DNA of 8,803 bases, taken from assembly GCA_964598025.1 (NCBI GenBank), contig CAZRAU010000118.1, positions 1 through 8,803 of the forward strand. Reading direction: 5' to 3'. The stretch comes from JALGWN01 sp964598025. Lineage in GTDB: Bacteria; Arandabacterota; Arandabacteria; Arandabacterales; Arandabacteraceae. The stretch's first letter is position 1; each line of letters begins with the position of its first letter. Position numbers and translations under genes: made by a program. The notes under the pieces are model-generated. The model had not been told where the DNA came from. It ran no database searches and worked only from the letters and a program-made list of their open reading frames with translations. Below are positions 1 through 6,473 of this stretch, in pieces.

Positions 1-1712
1 CCTATAGCGAGGTCAAGAATGTCCGGGGTTATGTAGGCAACTTCACGGTGACCGTCTCAAGGCGGGCAAGGTACGTGGATGAAAAGGAATGCACCGCCTG
101 CGGAGACTGCAGTGAAGTGTGTCCGATCACGCGGCCCAATGAATTCGACATGGGACTTTCCACCCGCAAGGCGATCTACATCCCGTTCCCCCAGGCCATC
201 CCCCCTGCCTATGTATTGAACATCCAGGATTGCCTGGGTAACATGCCTCTGGCCTGCGAAAAGTGTCTCCGGGCGTGCGAGAAAAACTGCATCGACTACG
301 ACATGACGGACCGGGACGTCGAGATCGAGGTTGGGACCATCGTCGTGGCCACCGGCATGAAAGTCATCGATCCCACTATGTTGTCCGAATATGGGTACAC
401 GCGCCATCCCAATGTGATAACCAGCATGGAATTCGAGAGGTTGATAACCGCCGGGGGCCCCACCGGGGGCGAGTTTCTCAGACTGGACAACCGGGAGAGG
501 CCGAAGAGCGTGGCCTTCATCCAGTGTATAGGCTCGCGATCACAGCACAGGGGGCAGCCTTACTGCAGCAACATNNNNNNNNNNGACGTCAGCGTGCACT
601 TCATAGACATAAGGGCCTTCGGGAAAGGCTTCGAGGATCTCTACCTCAGGAGCCGCCGCTATGGGGTCAAGTACATACGCGGAATTCCGGGGGAGGCACG
701 AGCCACGAGCGACGGCATGCTCGAGCTCCTCGTGGAAAACACAGAAACCGGGAAGATCGAAAGGCATCCATACGACATGGTTATTCTGTCGGTGGGGCTG
801 GAGCCGGACGCGAAACTCGACGACCTGAGGCAGATGCTCAGCCTCTCGAAGACCTCAGACGGCTTCCTGATGGAGGCCCATCCCAAGCTCAAACCTGTTG
901 ACGCCCCTACGCGCGGCATCTACTTCGCCGGCTGCGTCGAAGCCCCAAAGGACATAAAGGACTCTGTCACCCAGGCTTCCGGAGCGGTCGCGCGGGCCGG
1001 CTCGCTCATGAGCAAAGGGGAGATCACCGTGGAGGCCATCACCTCCAGGGTGATCGAAGCCAAATGCCGGATGTGCGGCATCTGCGCGAAGGTCTGCCCC
1101 TATAACGCGATCATATTTGATAAGGCATCGAAGCAGCCGCCCAGGGTGGTGGAAGCGGCCTGTGCCGGCTGCGGCACCTGCGGGGCCGAGTGCCCGTTCG
1201 ATGCCATCGAGATGCGGCACTTCACCGATGAGCAGATAATCACTCAGATAGATGCCATGCTCGGGGAGAACGCCATGAAGAAGGTCGTGGTGTTCGCTTG
1301 CAACTGGTGCTCATACGCCGGCGCCGATTTCGCCGGGACCTCGAGATTCCAATATCCGGCCAGCTCCCGCCTCATAAGAACCATGTGCAGCGGCCGGGTC
1401 GACTCCAAGTTCGTGCTTCATGCCTTCAAGAAGGGCGCGCCTGTTGTGTTGGTATCCGGATGTCACTTCGGAGATTGTCATTACATCGACGCCAACCATT
1501 GGACTGCCAAACGAATCAAGAAGCTCAAGAAACGTCTTGATAAGATGGGGATCAGGAGTGAACGCCTTCAGCTTGAGTGGATAAGTGCTGCCGAAGGCCA
1601 GCGGTTCCGCCAGGTCATGGAGCATATGGAGAACCTGAGGCAAACCGTGACCCCAGAGGAGGTCCGGGAGACCATGAGACTCCTGACCGACGGCGGCGCC
1701 TCATCCGACTGA
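1..1712 (+). CDS. hdrA: HdrA-MvhD fusion, heterodisulfide reductase-type FAD/iron-sulfur subunit (5' partial, internal gap)
   Basis: The frame is open from base 3, and the residues before the GTG at 48 (ending GYVGNFTVTVSRRARYVD) are normal HdrA sequence. The gene therefore starts left of the window and the GTG at 48 is not the start. The missing N-terminus should hold the GxGxxG FAD-binding fold. Visible order: inserted ferredoxin motif CTACGDCSEVCP (about 92-127) with a further Cys set (ACEKCLRACEKNC); return to the flavoprotein fold (VGTIVVATG; IYFAGC near 920); two [4Fe-4S] motifs, CRMCGICAKVCP (about 1065-1100) and CAGCGTCGAECP (about 1161-1196); then an MvhD/FlpD domain (about 1284-1640) with FACNWCSYAGAD and SGCHFGDCHY, expected to bind [2Fe-2S]. 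In the family, HdrA is the cytoplasmic, FAD-containing (electron-bifurcating) subunit of HdrABC, and MvhD passes it electrons from a hydrogenase, formate dehydrogenase or Flx module. Fusions of this kind occur in sulfate reducers and syntrophs. The 10-N gap at 575-584 removes conserved sequence. The electron donor cannot be told from here. Confidence 0.93.
   Translation, partial: YSEVKNVRGYVGNFTVTVSRRARYVDEKECTACGDCSEVCPITRPNEFDMGLSTRKAIYIPFPQAIPPAYVLNIQDCLGNMPLACEKCLRACEKNCIDYDMTDRDVEIEVGTIVVATGMKVIDPTMLSEYGYTRHPNVITSMEFERLITAGGPTGGEFLRLDNRERPKSVAFIQCIGSRSQHRGQPYCSNXXXXDVSVHFIDIRAFGKGFEDLYLRSRRYGVKYIRGIPGEARATSDGMLELLVENTETGKIERHPYDMVILSVGLEPDAKLDDLRQMLSLSKTSDGFLMEAHPKLKPVDAPTRGIYFAGCVEAPKDIKDSVTQASGAVARAGSLMSKGEITVEAITSRVIEAKCRMCGICAKVCPYNAIIFDKASKQPPRVVEAACAGCGTCGAECPFDAIEMRHFTDEQIITQIDAMLGENAMKKVVVFACNWCSYAGADFAGTSRFQYPASSRLIRTMCSGRVDSKFVLHAFKKGAPVVLVSGCHFGDCHYIDANHWTAKRIKKLKKRLDKMGIRSERLQLEWISAAEGQRFRQVMEHMENLRQTVTPEEVRETMRLLTDGGASSD
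575..584. other. Assembly gap (10 N) inside hdrA
   Basis: Ten N interrupt the HdrA frame just after PYCSN plus a codon beginning AT. Family members continue with a conserved CCMY-type helix of roughly 20 residues before reaching the segment that resumes here as DVSVHFIDIRAFGKG. The placeholder spans only about four codons, so roughly 15-20 residues appear to be missing. The frame stays open across the gap only because 10 happens to have the right remainder: the true length should be 1 modulo 3. Confidence 0.9.
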
Positions 1713-2161
1713 GGGGACACACTACTCATTCCGCTCGCACGAGGCTCTCATCACACCTGCCCGAACAAGTAATGTATCCCCATTGCTGCTCCACTCCCCG
1801 ATATTGGTAGAGAGGGCCTGCTTTGCCCGGCCGCGCGGACATTCATATCGCCGCACCCTTGCTACTCCTATCCGATGCAGTACAGGCTACACAGGCCCAC
1901 TTATGGTTCGAACGGTAACGCAGAGAGGAATTGAGCAGACCGGAAATCCGCTTCATGGCTCCTCGCACACAGAACCGCACAACGACGGCTCGAAAAGCGA
2001 TCAGAGCCAGGTTCGGGATGATCGATGTAGATGGCCGTGCGATGCTTCTAAGTCCAGATTACACGGCTTTCTTCCTGTTGTCAAGCGACATTGCGTACCG
2101 AATTGGAAGGCTGGGGACGCTTGGCCTCAAGAACGCCTGTTCGATGAACGATAAACGGTAC

Positions 2162-2224
2162 AGGGGGAGTAGGGCTCAGACCGGAGCGACCGGCGCTCAA
2201 TCCCCCTACGACCGTCGTCGGGGA
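2162..2224 (+). promoter_or_regulatory. Candidate leader RNA with competing stems over a ribosome-binding site
   Basis: Seen in the sequence: AGGGGGA (2162-2168) is exactly complementary to TCCCCCT (2201-2207) and would enclose an inner hairpin GAGCG/CGCTC (2184-2188 with 2194-2198, 5-base loop). The same C-tract can instead form TCCCC (2201-2205) with GGGGA (2220-2224), closing over ACGA/TCGT (2208-2211 with 2215-2218). That second form buries the first half of the Shine-Dalgarno sequence at 2221-2228. A third option is GTAGGG (2169-2174) with CCCTAC (2204-2209). Mutually exclusive stems, one of which sequesters the ribosome-binding site, are the usual layout of a translational switch or attenuator. 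That it works this way is inference. I cannot match it to a named riboswitch class. Confidence 0.35.
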
Positions 2225-2228
2225 GGAG
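2221..2228 (+). promoter_or_regulatory. Strong Shine-Dalgarno sequence before the short ORF
   Basis: GGGAGGAG ends six bases before the ATG at 2235. It is among the best ribosome-binding sites in the window, and it serves a 36-codon frame rather than the radical SAM ATG at 2361, which has only GGGGGA at 2347-2352. GACCGTC occurs twice around it (2210-2216 and 2228-2234). Confidence 0.55.
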
Positions 2229-2234
2229 ACCGTC

Positions 2235-2345
2235 ATGAAACACCCATTTGCGTTGACTCCATCTCCGCGATCCTTTATCGTAGGGTGTTCGGGCCATCCT
2301 ATCCCGCAACAGGAGATCTGCTGCCTCATGAACCGACAAGGATAG
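2235..2345 (+). CDS. Possible small protein or leader peptide, 36 aa, upstream of the radical SAM gene
   Basis: ATG at 2235 with GGGAGGAG six bases upstream, ending in TAG at 2343-2345, 15 bases before the radical SAM ATG. The peptide begins MKHPFALTPSPRSF, has GCSGHPIP in the middle and QQEICCLMNRQG at the end. It contains three Cys, four Pro and no membrane segment or signal peptide. I do not recognise it. Options: a substrate peptide of the neighbouring radical SAM enzyme; a translated leader coupling translation to the next gene; or a chance frame. It lies in the same reading frame as the radical SAM gene, so it could also be a former N-terminal extension cut off by the TAG. Against that, the radical SAM protein looks complete without it. 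Confidence 0.35.
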   Translation: MKHPFALTPSPRSFIVGCSGHPIPQQEICCLMNRQG

Positions 2346-2360
2346 CGGGGGACGTTCAGC

Positions 2361-3359
2361 ATGGAATGCTCGGTAATAACAACCTACCGGTGCAATGCGC
2401 GCTGTCGGATGTGCAACACCTGGAACTTCCCCAGCAAGACTTCCGAGGAGTTCAAACCGGAGATACTCGAAAAGCTGCCGATGCGAATACACCGCATGAA
2501 TATCACGGGCGGCGAGCCGGCCCTCAGGGAAGACCTCATGGATATAGTCCCGATTCTCGATAAGCGGACCGGACACCTTGAGATAAGTACCAACGGATAC
2601 TTCACCGACAGGATACTGGCGGTAGCCGAGAAGCACCGCCACCTTACCTTCCGCGTCAGCGTGGAGGGCTTGCCCAAACTCAATGACGAGCTTCGCGGGA
2701 TCAAGAACGGTTTCGATCATGCCCTCAGGACGCTGCTCGGACTGCGGCACCTGGGGGTCAAGGACATCGGTCTGGCAATAGTGATCTCACAGAACAATAT
2801 CCATGACCTCTTGAGTCTGTATGAGCTGGTCTCGGGCCTTGAGGTGGAGTTCGCGCAGGCCACGATGCACAATTCCTTCTATTTCCACAAGGAAGATAAC
2901 CGCATCGAGGACCTGGACATGATTACGGAGACGATGAAGGAGTTCATGATACGCCTCCTTACCTCGAGGCGCCGATCGCCGGGCAAGCGAGTGAAGGACT
3001 GGTTCCGGGCTTACATAAACATGGGCATTCTGCGCTACATGCAGGGAAAGGTCCGCCCCATCCCCTGCGGGGCCGCAACCGATTTCTTCTTCGTTGATCC
3101 TTGGGGCAGGATTCTGGCCTGTAACGGTTCCGGCGAACCCTGGGTCATGGGCGATCTGATGACCCAGAATTTCGATGACATCTGGAACAGCGAGCAGGCC
3201 GACATGGTCAGGGGTAAGGTCAAGGCCTGCGACAGAAACTGCTGGATGACCGGCTCGGCCGTACCCGCAATGCGCAACAAGATCTGGATTCCCGCAGCAT
3301 GGGTCCTGAAAAACAAGCTCAGGCTCATGACGGGCAATCGGGACATAGTGTTGGAATAG
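2361..3359 (+). CDS. Radical SAM protein with short SPASM/Twitch-like C-terminal domain
   Basis: A 332-residue protein. The radical SAM cluster motif CNARCRMC (CX3CX2C; Cys 11, 15, 18) lies almost at the N-terminus. ITGGEP (48-53) is the SAM-binding GGE motif and ISTNG (75-79) the usual following strand. The C-terminal part has Cys 236, 254, 290 and 294 (C-x17-C and C-x3-C) around FFFVDPWGRILACNGSG and GDLMTQNFDDIWNS, the pattern of a Twitch or reduced SPASM region that could bind one extra iron-sulfur cluster. The enzyme should cleave S-adenosylmethionine reductively to a 5'-deoxyadenosyl radical; its substrate is unknown. The start is fixed by an in-frame TAG 18 bases upstream and GGGGGA eight bases before the ATG. 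There is no N-terminal leader-binding (RRE) domain. The GT4 gene follows seven bases after the stop, so a role in a surface glycan is plausible; peptide modification is the alternative. Confidence 0.9.
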   Translation: MECSVITTYRCNARCRMCNTWNFPSKTSEEFKPEILEKLPMRIHRMNITGGEPALREDLMDIVPILDKRTGHLEISTNGYFTDRILAVAEKHRHLTFRVSVEGLPKLNDELRGIKNGFDHALRTLLGLRHLGVKDIGLAIVISQNNIHDLLSLYELVSGLEVEFAQATMHNSFYFHKEDNRIEDLDMITETMKEFMIRLLTSRRRSPGKRVKDWFRAYINMGILRYMQGKVRPIPCGAATDFFFVDPWGRILACNGSGEPWVMGDLMTQNFDDIWNSEQADMVRGKVKACDRNCWMTGSAVPAMRNKIWIPAAWVLKNKLRLMTGNRDIVLE

Positions 3360-3366
3360 GCCTGCC

Positions 3367-4542
3367 GTGAACGAAAAGGGACATCCCCCCACCGATCGTC
3401 CTGCCCTCAGGATAGCCTATCTGGGACTTCGCGGCATACCTGCTGTATATGGCGGCGTGGACCGCGTAGTTGAAGAGATCACCCAGGGGCTCACGGCGAT
3501 GGGGCACCACGTGATCGTCTATTGCTGGAGCAATACCTATGAGGAGCGCCCTCGCCAGTGCAGAGGCGCAGAGCTCATCTACCTGCCTACAATCCCGGTA
3601 CGATATGTAGGCACGCTCCTGCATACTCTGCTGGCGTGCCTCGATCTTCTCCGGCGTGACGTCGATATTGTCCACATCAACAACACACACAATGCGATCT
3701 TCGGATTCATACCCCGCCTGTTCGGCAAGAAAGTGGTGATCCAACCGCACGGGCCGGCGTGGCCCATGCTCAGGTGGGGCAGATTCCGCGAGCGCTGCTT
3801 CATCAACTTCAAGATCTTCCTAAGCCGCGTCTTCCTGCATCTGTGCAGATATCCGACCATCTGGTTCGCCCACAAGGTGCTCGTCATATCCGGGACCGAC
3901 GCCGACTACATCTCCACAACCAACGTGGGCAAGTTCGTGCTCATACACAATGGCTGCAACATCCCCGATCTCCTAGAGGCCGATAAGATGCTTGGACTCG
4001 GTATAACGCCCAGGAAGTACCTTCTGTTCGTTGGGAGATTGGTTCCAAGAAAAGGTTGCCACTACCTGATACGCGCCTTCAGAGAACTGCGGACGGATCT
4101 CGAACTGGTGATAGTGGGTGGGCCGCTCGACAGTACATATGGCCGATTCCTGCGCAGGCTTGCCGGGGCCGACGCCGGGATCAGATTCACCGGACCCGTG
4201 TACGGCACTATGCTGAACGAGCTCTTCACCAATGCCCTGATCTATGTCCACCCTTCCGAATCCGAGGGCCAATCCATAGCATTGCTCGAAGGGCTTTCAT
4301 TCGGCACGTGCGTCGTGTCCAGCGATACGCCGGAAAGCATCGAGACCGCAGAGGGCAACGCCTGCTACTTCAAGTCCGGGAGCTGGGACGACCTCAGGCG
4401 CGTTCTCGAAGACCTGATCCTCAATCCCGCCAAGATCGAGATCGGAAGCCGCCAAGCCCGCGCTCATGTCGAGGCCAAATACCAATGGCACGACAAGGTC
4501 CTCGCCTACGAGAGGATGTATTACGACCTATTGAGTTCGTAG
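3367..4542 (+). CDS. Glycosyltransferase family 4 (GT-B fold)
   Basis: A 391-residue protein, normal length for GT4. The N-terminal domain opens with RIAYLGLRGIPAVYGGVDR (15-33), the Gly-rich loop common to GT4 enzymes. It continues through VDIVHINNTHNAIFG (99-113) and VVIQPHGPAW (123-132). The C-terminal Rossmann domain has LLFVGRLVPRKGCHYLI (219-235) and ELVIVGG (246-252). The donor-binding EX7E motif is present as E300-GQSIALL-E308, and retaining chemistry is expected from the family. There is no membrane segment, so the protein is probably cytoplasmic or peripheral at the inner membrane. It starts with GTG after a modest AGG site, seven bases behind the radical SAM stop, so the two genes are very likely cotranscribed. 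It faces the minus-strand core operon. The sugar donor and acceptor cannot be read from the sequence. Confidence 0.93.
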   Translation: MNEKGHPPTDRPALRIAYLGLRGIPAVYGGVDRVVEEITQGLTAMGHHVIVYCWSNTYEERPRQCRGAELIYLPTIPVRYVGTLLHTLLACLDLLRRDVDIVHINNTHNAIFGFIPRLFGKKVVIQPHGPAWPMLRWGRFRERCFINFKIFLSRVFLHLCRYPTIWFAHKVLVISGTDADYISTTNVGKFVLIHNGCNIPDLLEADKMLGLGITPRKYLLFVGRLVPRKGCHYLIRAFRELRTDLELVIVGGPLDSTYGRFLRRLAGADAGIRFTGPVYGTMLNELFTNALIYVHPSESEGQSIALLEGLSFGTCVVSSDTPESIETAEGNACYFKSGSWDDLRRVLEDLILNPAKIEIGSRQARAHVEAKYQWHDKVLAYERMYYDLLSS

Positions 4543-4659
4543 CGCCCTCACTCCTGTGGGGACGGATGGGACAGTCCGCAGCGACAGGACCCGCGAGACA
4601 GACAACGTCAGCCGCAGAGAGCCGATGCTGCGCAGACCGTCGCCACCGGAGTGGAATCT
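4543..4659. terminator. Convergent intergenic region with weak hairpin
   Basis: 117 bases separate the stops of the convergent GT4 and WaaF-like genes. A six-pair hairpin, CCTCAC-TCCT-GTGGGG (4546-4561, one G-U pair), begins three bases after the GT4 stop. No T-tract follows it on the plus strand, so it is at best a weak intrinsic terminator. No comparable structure with a T-tract was found for the minus-strand operon. Confidence 0.3.
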
Positions 4660-5706
4660 CTATGAAGGCGGGAAGCGTTGGAGGACTTCGGCCAGGATGA
4701 GTCCGGGCTTGAGATCCTTCATGCAGCGGTGATGGCCTTCGGGGCATCTCTTTCCGCCATGGCTTCCACACGGCCGGCATTCCAGATCGATCGCGAATAC
4801 GGCATCACGCTCGCGGAAGGGGAAATAACCCATTCGTCTCATGTCGGTCGGCCCCCCGATCGCAAGGACATCCGTCCGGACGGCGTTGGCAAGATGAAGC
4901 GGCGCACTGTCATTGCATATCACGAGGTCGCACTGCCCCACGACAGCCGCAGCCTCCAGAGGCCCGGTCTCGCCCGCAATGTTGACCGTGGCTGCCCCGG
5001 ATGCCTGGATGATCCGGTCGCACAGACTCCTTTCCGAGGGCGAACCTCCGAAAATGAGATTGAACCCGGCGCCGTCAAGTCCCCGCGCCAGCGTCACGAA
5101 ATGTTCTTCCGGCCAGCGCTTGGTGGGCCATATCGACCCCGGAAAGAGCGCGATTACCGGCCTCCCGGGCCGGGGTAGACTGGCCTTGATCCGCGCGGCC
5201 TTGGCCACCATGGCCGGATCCGGAAACACCTCGGTCTGCATGTCGAATTCACGGTCCGTGAACACGGAGAGAAGATGCAGGTTCTTCCGCGCCTTATGGA
5301 CACCTTCAAGATGAGCCGCCTTAAGGGTCAGGTGCCGGGAAGCCCTCCACCTGTCGAAACCCAGCCGTTCGCGTATCCCGCCCAGGCGCATGAGATAGGC
5401 CGTCGTGAGCGAGCTGTGGGGCGAGATCGCCAGATCGTAGCGATTCCTGCGGATCGCTCCGAGGGTATTGATGAAGGCAAGCCCCTTGTTGCCTCGCTTG
5501 TCGAAGGTCAACACGCGCCGGATGTGCGGGTTGCCGGCCAGCACGGGAGCGGTTCCGGGTATTACGAGTACATCGATCAGCGCTTCCGGAAACAATTCAT
5601 GGGTCGCCCTGATCAGGGGAGTTATGAGGATCACGTCACCCAGAAAAGCGGTTTGGATGATGAGTATGCGCCGCATTTCAGAAGGTGTTGCCTGCTTCCG
5701 GGTCAT
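4660..5706 (-). CDS. waaF: WaaF-like ADP-heptose:LPS heptosyltransferase II (GT9)
   Basis: 348 residues, the usual WaaF length. It probably transfers L-glycero-D-manno-heptose from ADP-heptose to the first heptose of the LPS inner core on the cytoplasmic side of the inner membrane. Motifs: RILIIQTAFLGDVILITPL (13-31), the GT9 N-terminal strand and loop; LFPGSIWPTKRWPEEHF (187-203); LVICNDSAPLHLANA (261-275), the nucleotide-sugar site; and a C-terminal Cys-rich segment, ECRPCGSHGGKRCPEGHHRCM (309-329), typical of heptosyltransferase II. It is the last gene of the operon. Its ATG overlaps the stop of the GT2 gene (ATGA), implying coupled translation. The Met at residue 11 (base 5676) would give a more typical N-terminus and is the alternative start. 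WaaF rather than WaaC or another GT9 rests on length and the Cys motif. Confidence 0.85.
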   Translation of the reverse strand: MTRKQATPSEMRRILIIQTAFLGDVILITPLIRATHELFPEALIDVLVIPGTAPVLAGNPHIRRVLTFDKRGNKGLAFINTLGAIRRNRYDLAISPHSSLTTAYLMRLGGIRERLGFDRWRASRHLTLKAAHLEGVHKARKNLHLLSVFTDREFDMQTEVFPDPAMVAKAARIKASLPRPGRPVIALFPGSIWPTKRWPEEHFVTLARGLDGAGFNLIFGGSPSERSLCDRIIQASGAATVNIAGETGPLEAAAVVGQCDLVICNDSAPLHLANAVRTDVLAIGGPTDMRRMGYFPFRERDAVFAIDLECRPCGSHGGKRCPEGHHRCMKDLKPGLILAEVLQRFPPS

Positions 5707-6473
5707 GGCCTGTTATCACCGGCTCCCCGGCTCTTCTCCCAGAGCTTCAGGTACTTGAGAAACACCGCGTAGGCTGTATTGGTGGCCAGGACGCGGCCCA
5801 CCGCCCCATCGAGAAACCCCAGGTTGAAGCAATATGTCTTAACGTAGGTCCAGACGGCATGGAGATAGGCGCGGCTAATGGAGCACCGCCTGCCCTCGCG
5901 ATGCATCGCCTCAGCCGCCATCTCCGCGTACGCATGCGCCTTGCGGACCACGGTATCGAGATCAGGATAGGTGTAATGCTTGAGCACGCTTCTGAGCGTG
6001 CCGGTCTTCCCCTTGAGCTTCACCGTCTCGTGAAGGGGGGCTTCGGAGAAGCCTCCTTTGGTCCTGTCAAAGAGCTTGAGCTTATACCTGCGGTTCCATC
6101 CCGAATGCTTGATCCACTCCCCCAGGTAGCACGATAACCACCTGATCTTGTAGCCGCATTCGACGCTGTCCCGGGAAAGCACGGCCTCTATCTCCCGGGC
6201 CAGCTCGGGTGTCACCTCCTCGTCGGCATCGACGGAAAGCACCCAGTCGTTCGAGACCGAATCCACGGCGAGCTGCTTGTTCCTGCCGTAACCCTTCCAA
6301 TCGGCCCGGACGATCCGGCAACCGTACCGCTCGCATATCTCGAGCGTGCGGTCGGTCGAACCCGAATCCACAACGACTATCTCGTCCACGAACACCAGTG
6401 CTTTCAGGCACCGCTCTATGTTGCTCTCCTCATCCTTGGTTATGACGGCGGCCGAGAGTTTTCTGCGTTTCAT
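5703..6473 (-). CDS. Glycosyltransferase family 2, WaaE/KdtX-like LPS core enzyme
   Basis: A 256-residue protein, the size of WaaE-type core glucosyltransferases. The GT-A domain begins KLSAAVITKDEESNIERCL (5-23). It has VVVDSGSTD (33-41) for nucleotide binding and the metal-binding SVDADEE (80-86), followed by SGWNRRYKLKLFDRTKGGF (124-142) and APLHETV (145-151), which match the acceptor side of this subfamily. The C-terminal third is rich in aromatic and hydrophobic residues (VWTYVKTYCFNLGFLDG, 207-223) and may sit against the membrane. The expected role is inverting transfer of a hexose onto inner-core heptose; the exact sugar is unknown. Its ATG overlaps the TGA of the preceding GT9 gene (ATGA at 6470-6473) and its own stop overlaps the waaF-like start, so it sits in a coupled chain of LPS genes. 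Confidence 0.88.
   Translation of the reverse strand: MKRRKLSAAVITKDEESNIERCLKALVFVDEIVVVDSGSTDRTLEICERYGCRIVRADWKGYGRNKQLAVDSVSNDWVLSVDADEEVTPELAREIEAVLSRDSVECGYKIRWLSCYLGEWIKHSGWNRRYKLKLFDRTKGGFSEAPLHETVKLKGKTGTLRSVLKHYTYPDLDTVVRKAHAYAEMAAEAMHREGRRCSISRAYLHAVWTYVKTYCFNLGFLDGAVGRVLATNTAYAVFLKYLKLWEKSRGAGDNRP

Larger units (their letters stand above)
1713..2234. other. Intergenic region without a recognisable gene
   Basis: About 520 bases lie between the hdrA stop and the next plausible start. Two overlapping plus-strand open frames cross it (1783-2154 and 1931-2563). Neither resembles a known protein, neither has a well-placed ribosome-binding site, and the second runs about 200 bases into the radical SAM gene in another frame. 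I see no T-tract terminator after hdrA, no tRNA fold and no convincing -35/-10 pair. GATAAA at 2150-2155 resembles a -10 box but has no partner at normal spacing. The only clear structure is the hairpin cluster at 2162-2224, listed separately. Composition is less strongly GC-biased than in the flanking genes. It could be a long leader or a decayed gene. Confidence 0.6.

Noticed and set aside
48..50. GTG as start codon of the HdrA gene
   Set aside because: The frame is open and family-like upstream of it to the window edge, and the FAD-binding fold would be absent; the true start is outside the window.
1904..1914. GGTTCGAAC, similar to a tRNA T-loop
   Set aside because: The flanking bases do not form the T-stem and no acceptor or anticodon stem is present; it is simply a short palindrome.
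1783..2154. Open frame of 123 codons after hdrA
   Set aside because: It overlaps the previous candidate in another frame, its residue composition is unlike a folded protein, and it has no start signal.
2078..2155. Possible -35 (TTGTCA at 2078) and -10 (GATAAA at 2150) promoter boxes
   Set aside because: The boxes are much too far apart and neither has a partner at 16-18 bases; no promoter can be claimed.
2162..2234. Resemblance to the yybP-ykoY manganese riboswitch (GGGGAGTAG near the start, GGAGACC near the end)
   Set aside because: The distance between these elements is shorter than in that class, the four-way-junction arrangement is not visible, and the downstream genes are not metal transporters. 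A covariance search would settle it.
1931..2563. Open frame of 210 codons spanning the intergenic region and entering the radical SAM gene
   Set aside because: It overlaps the well-supported radical SAM gene by about 200 bases in another frame, has no properly spaced ribosome-binding site and no recognisable domain. The first 75 codons look slightly protein-like, so a decayed gene is possible but not supportable.
2127..2750. Minus-strand open frame of 207 codons opposite the radical SAM gene
   Set aside because: It is the antisense shadow of a GC-rich gene, with no domain or motif and no ribosome-binding site.
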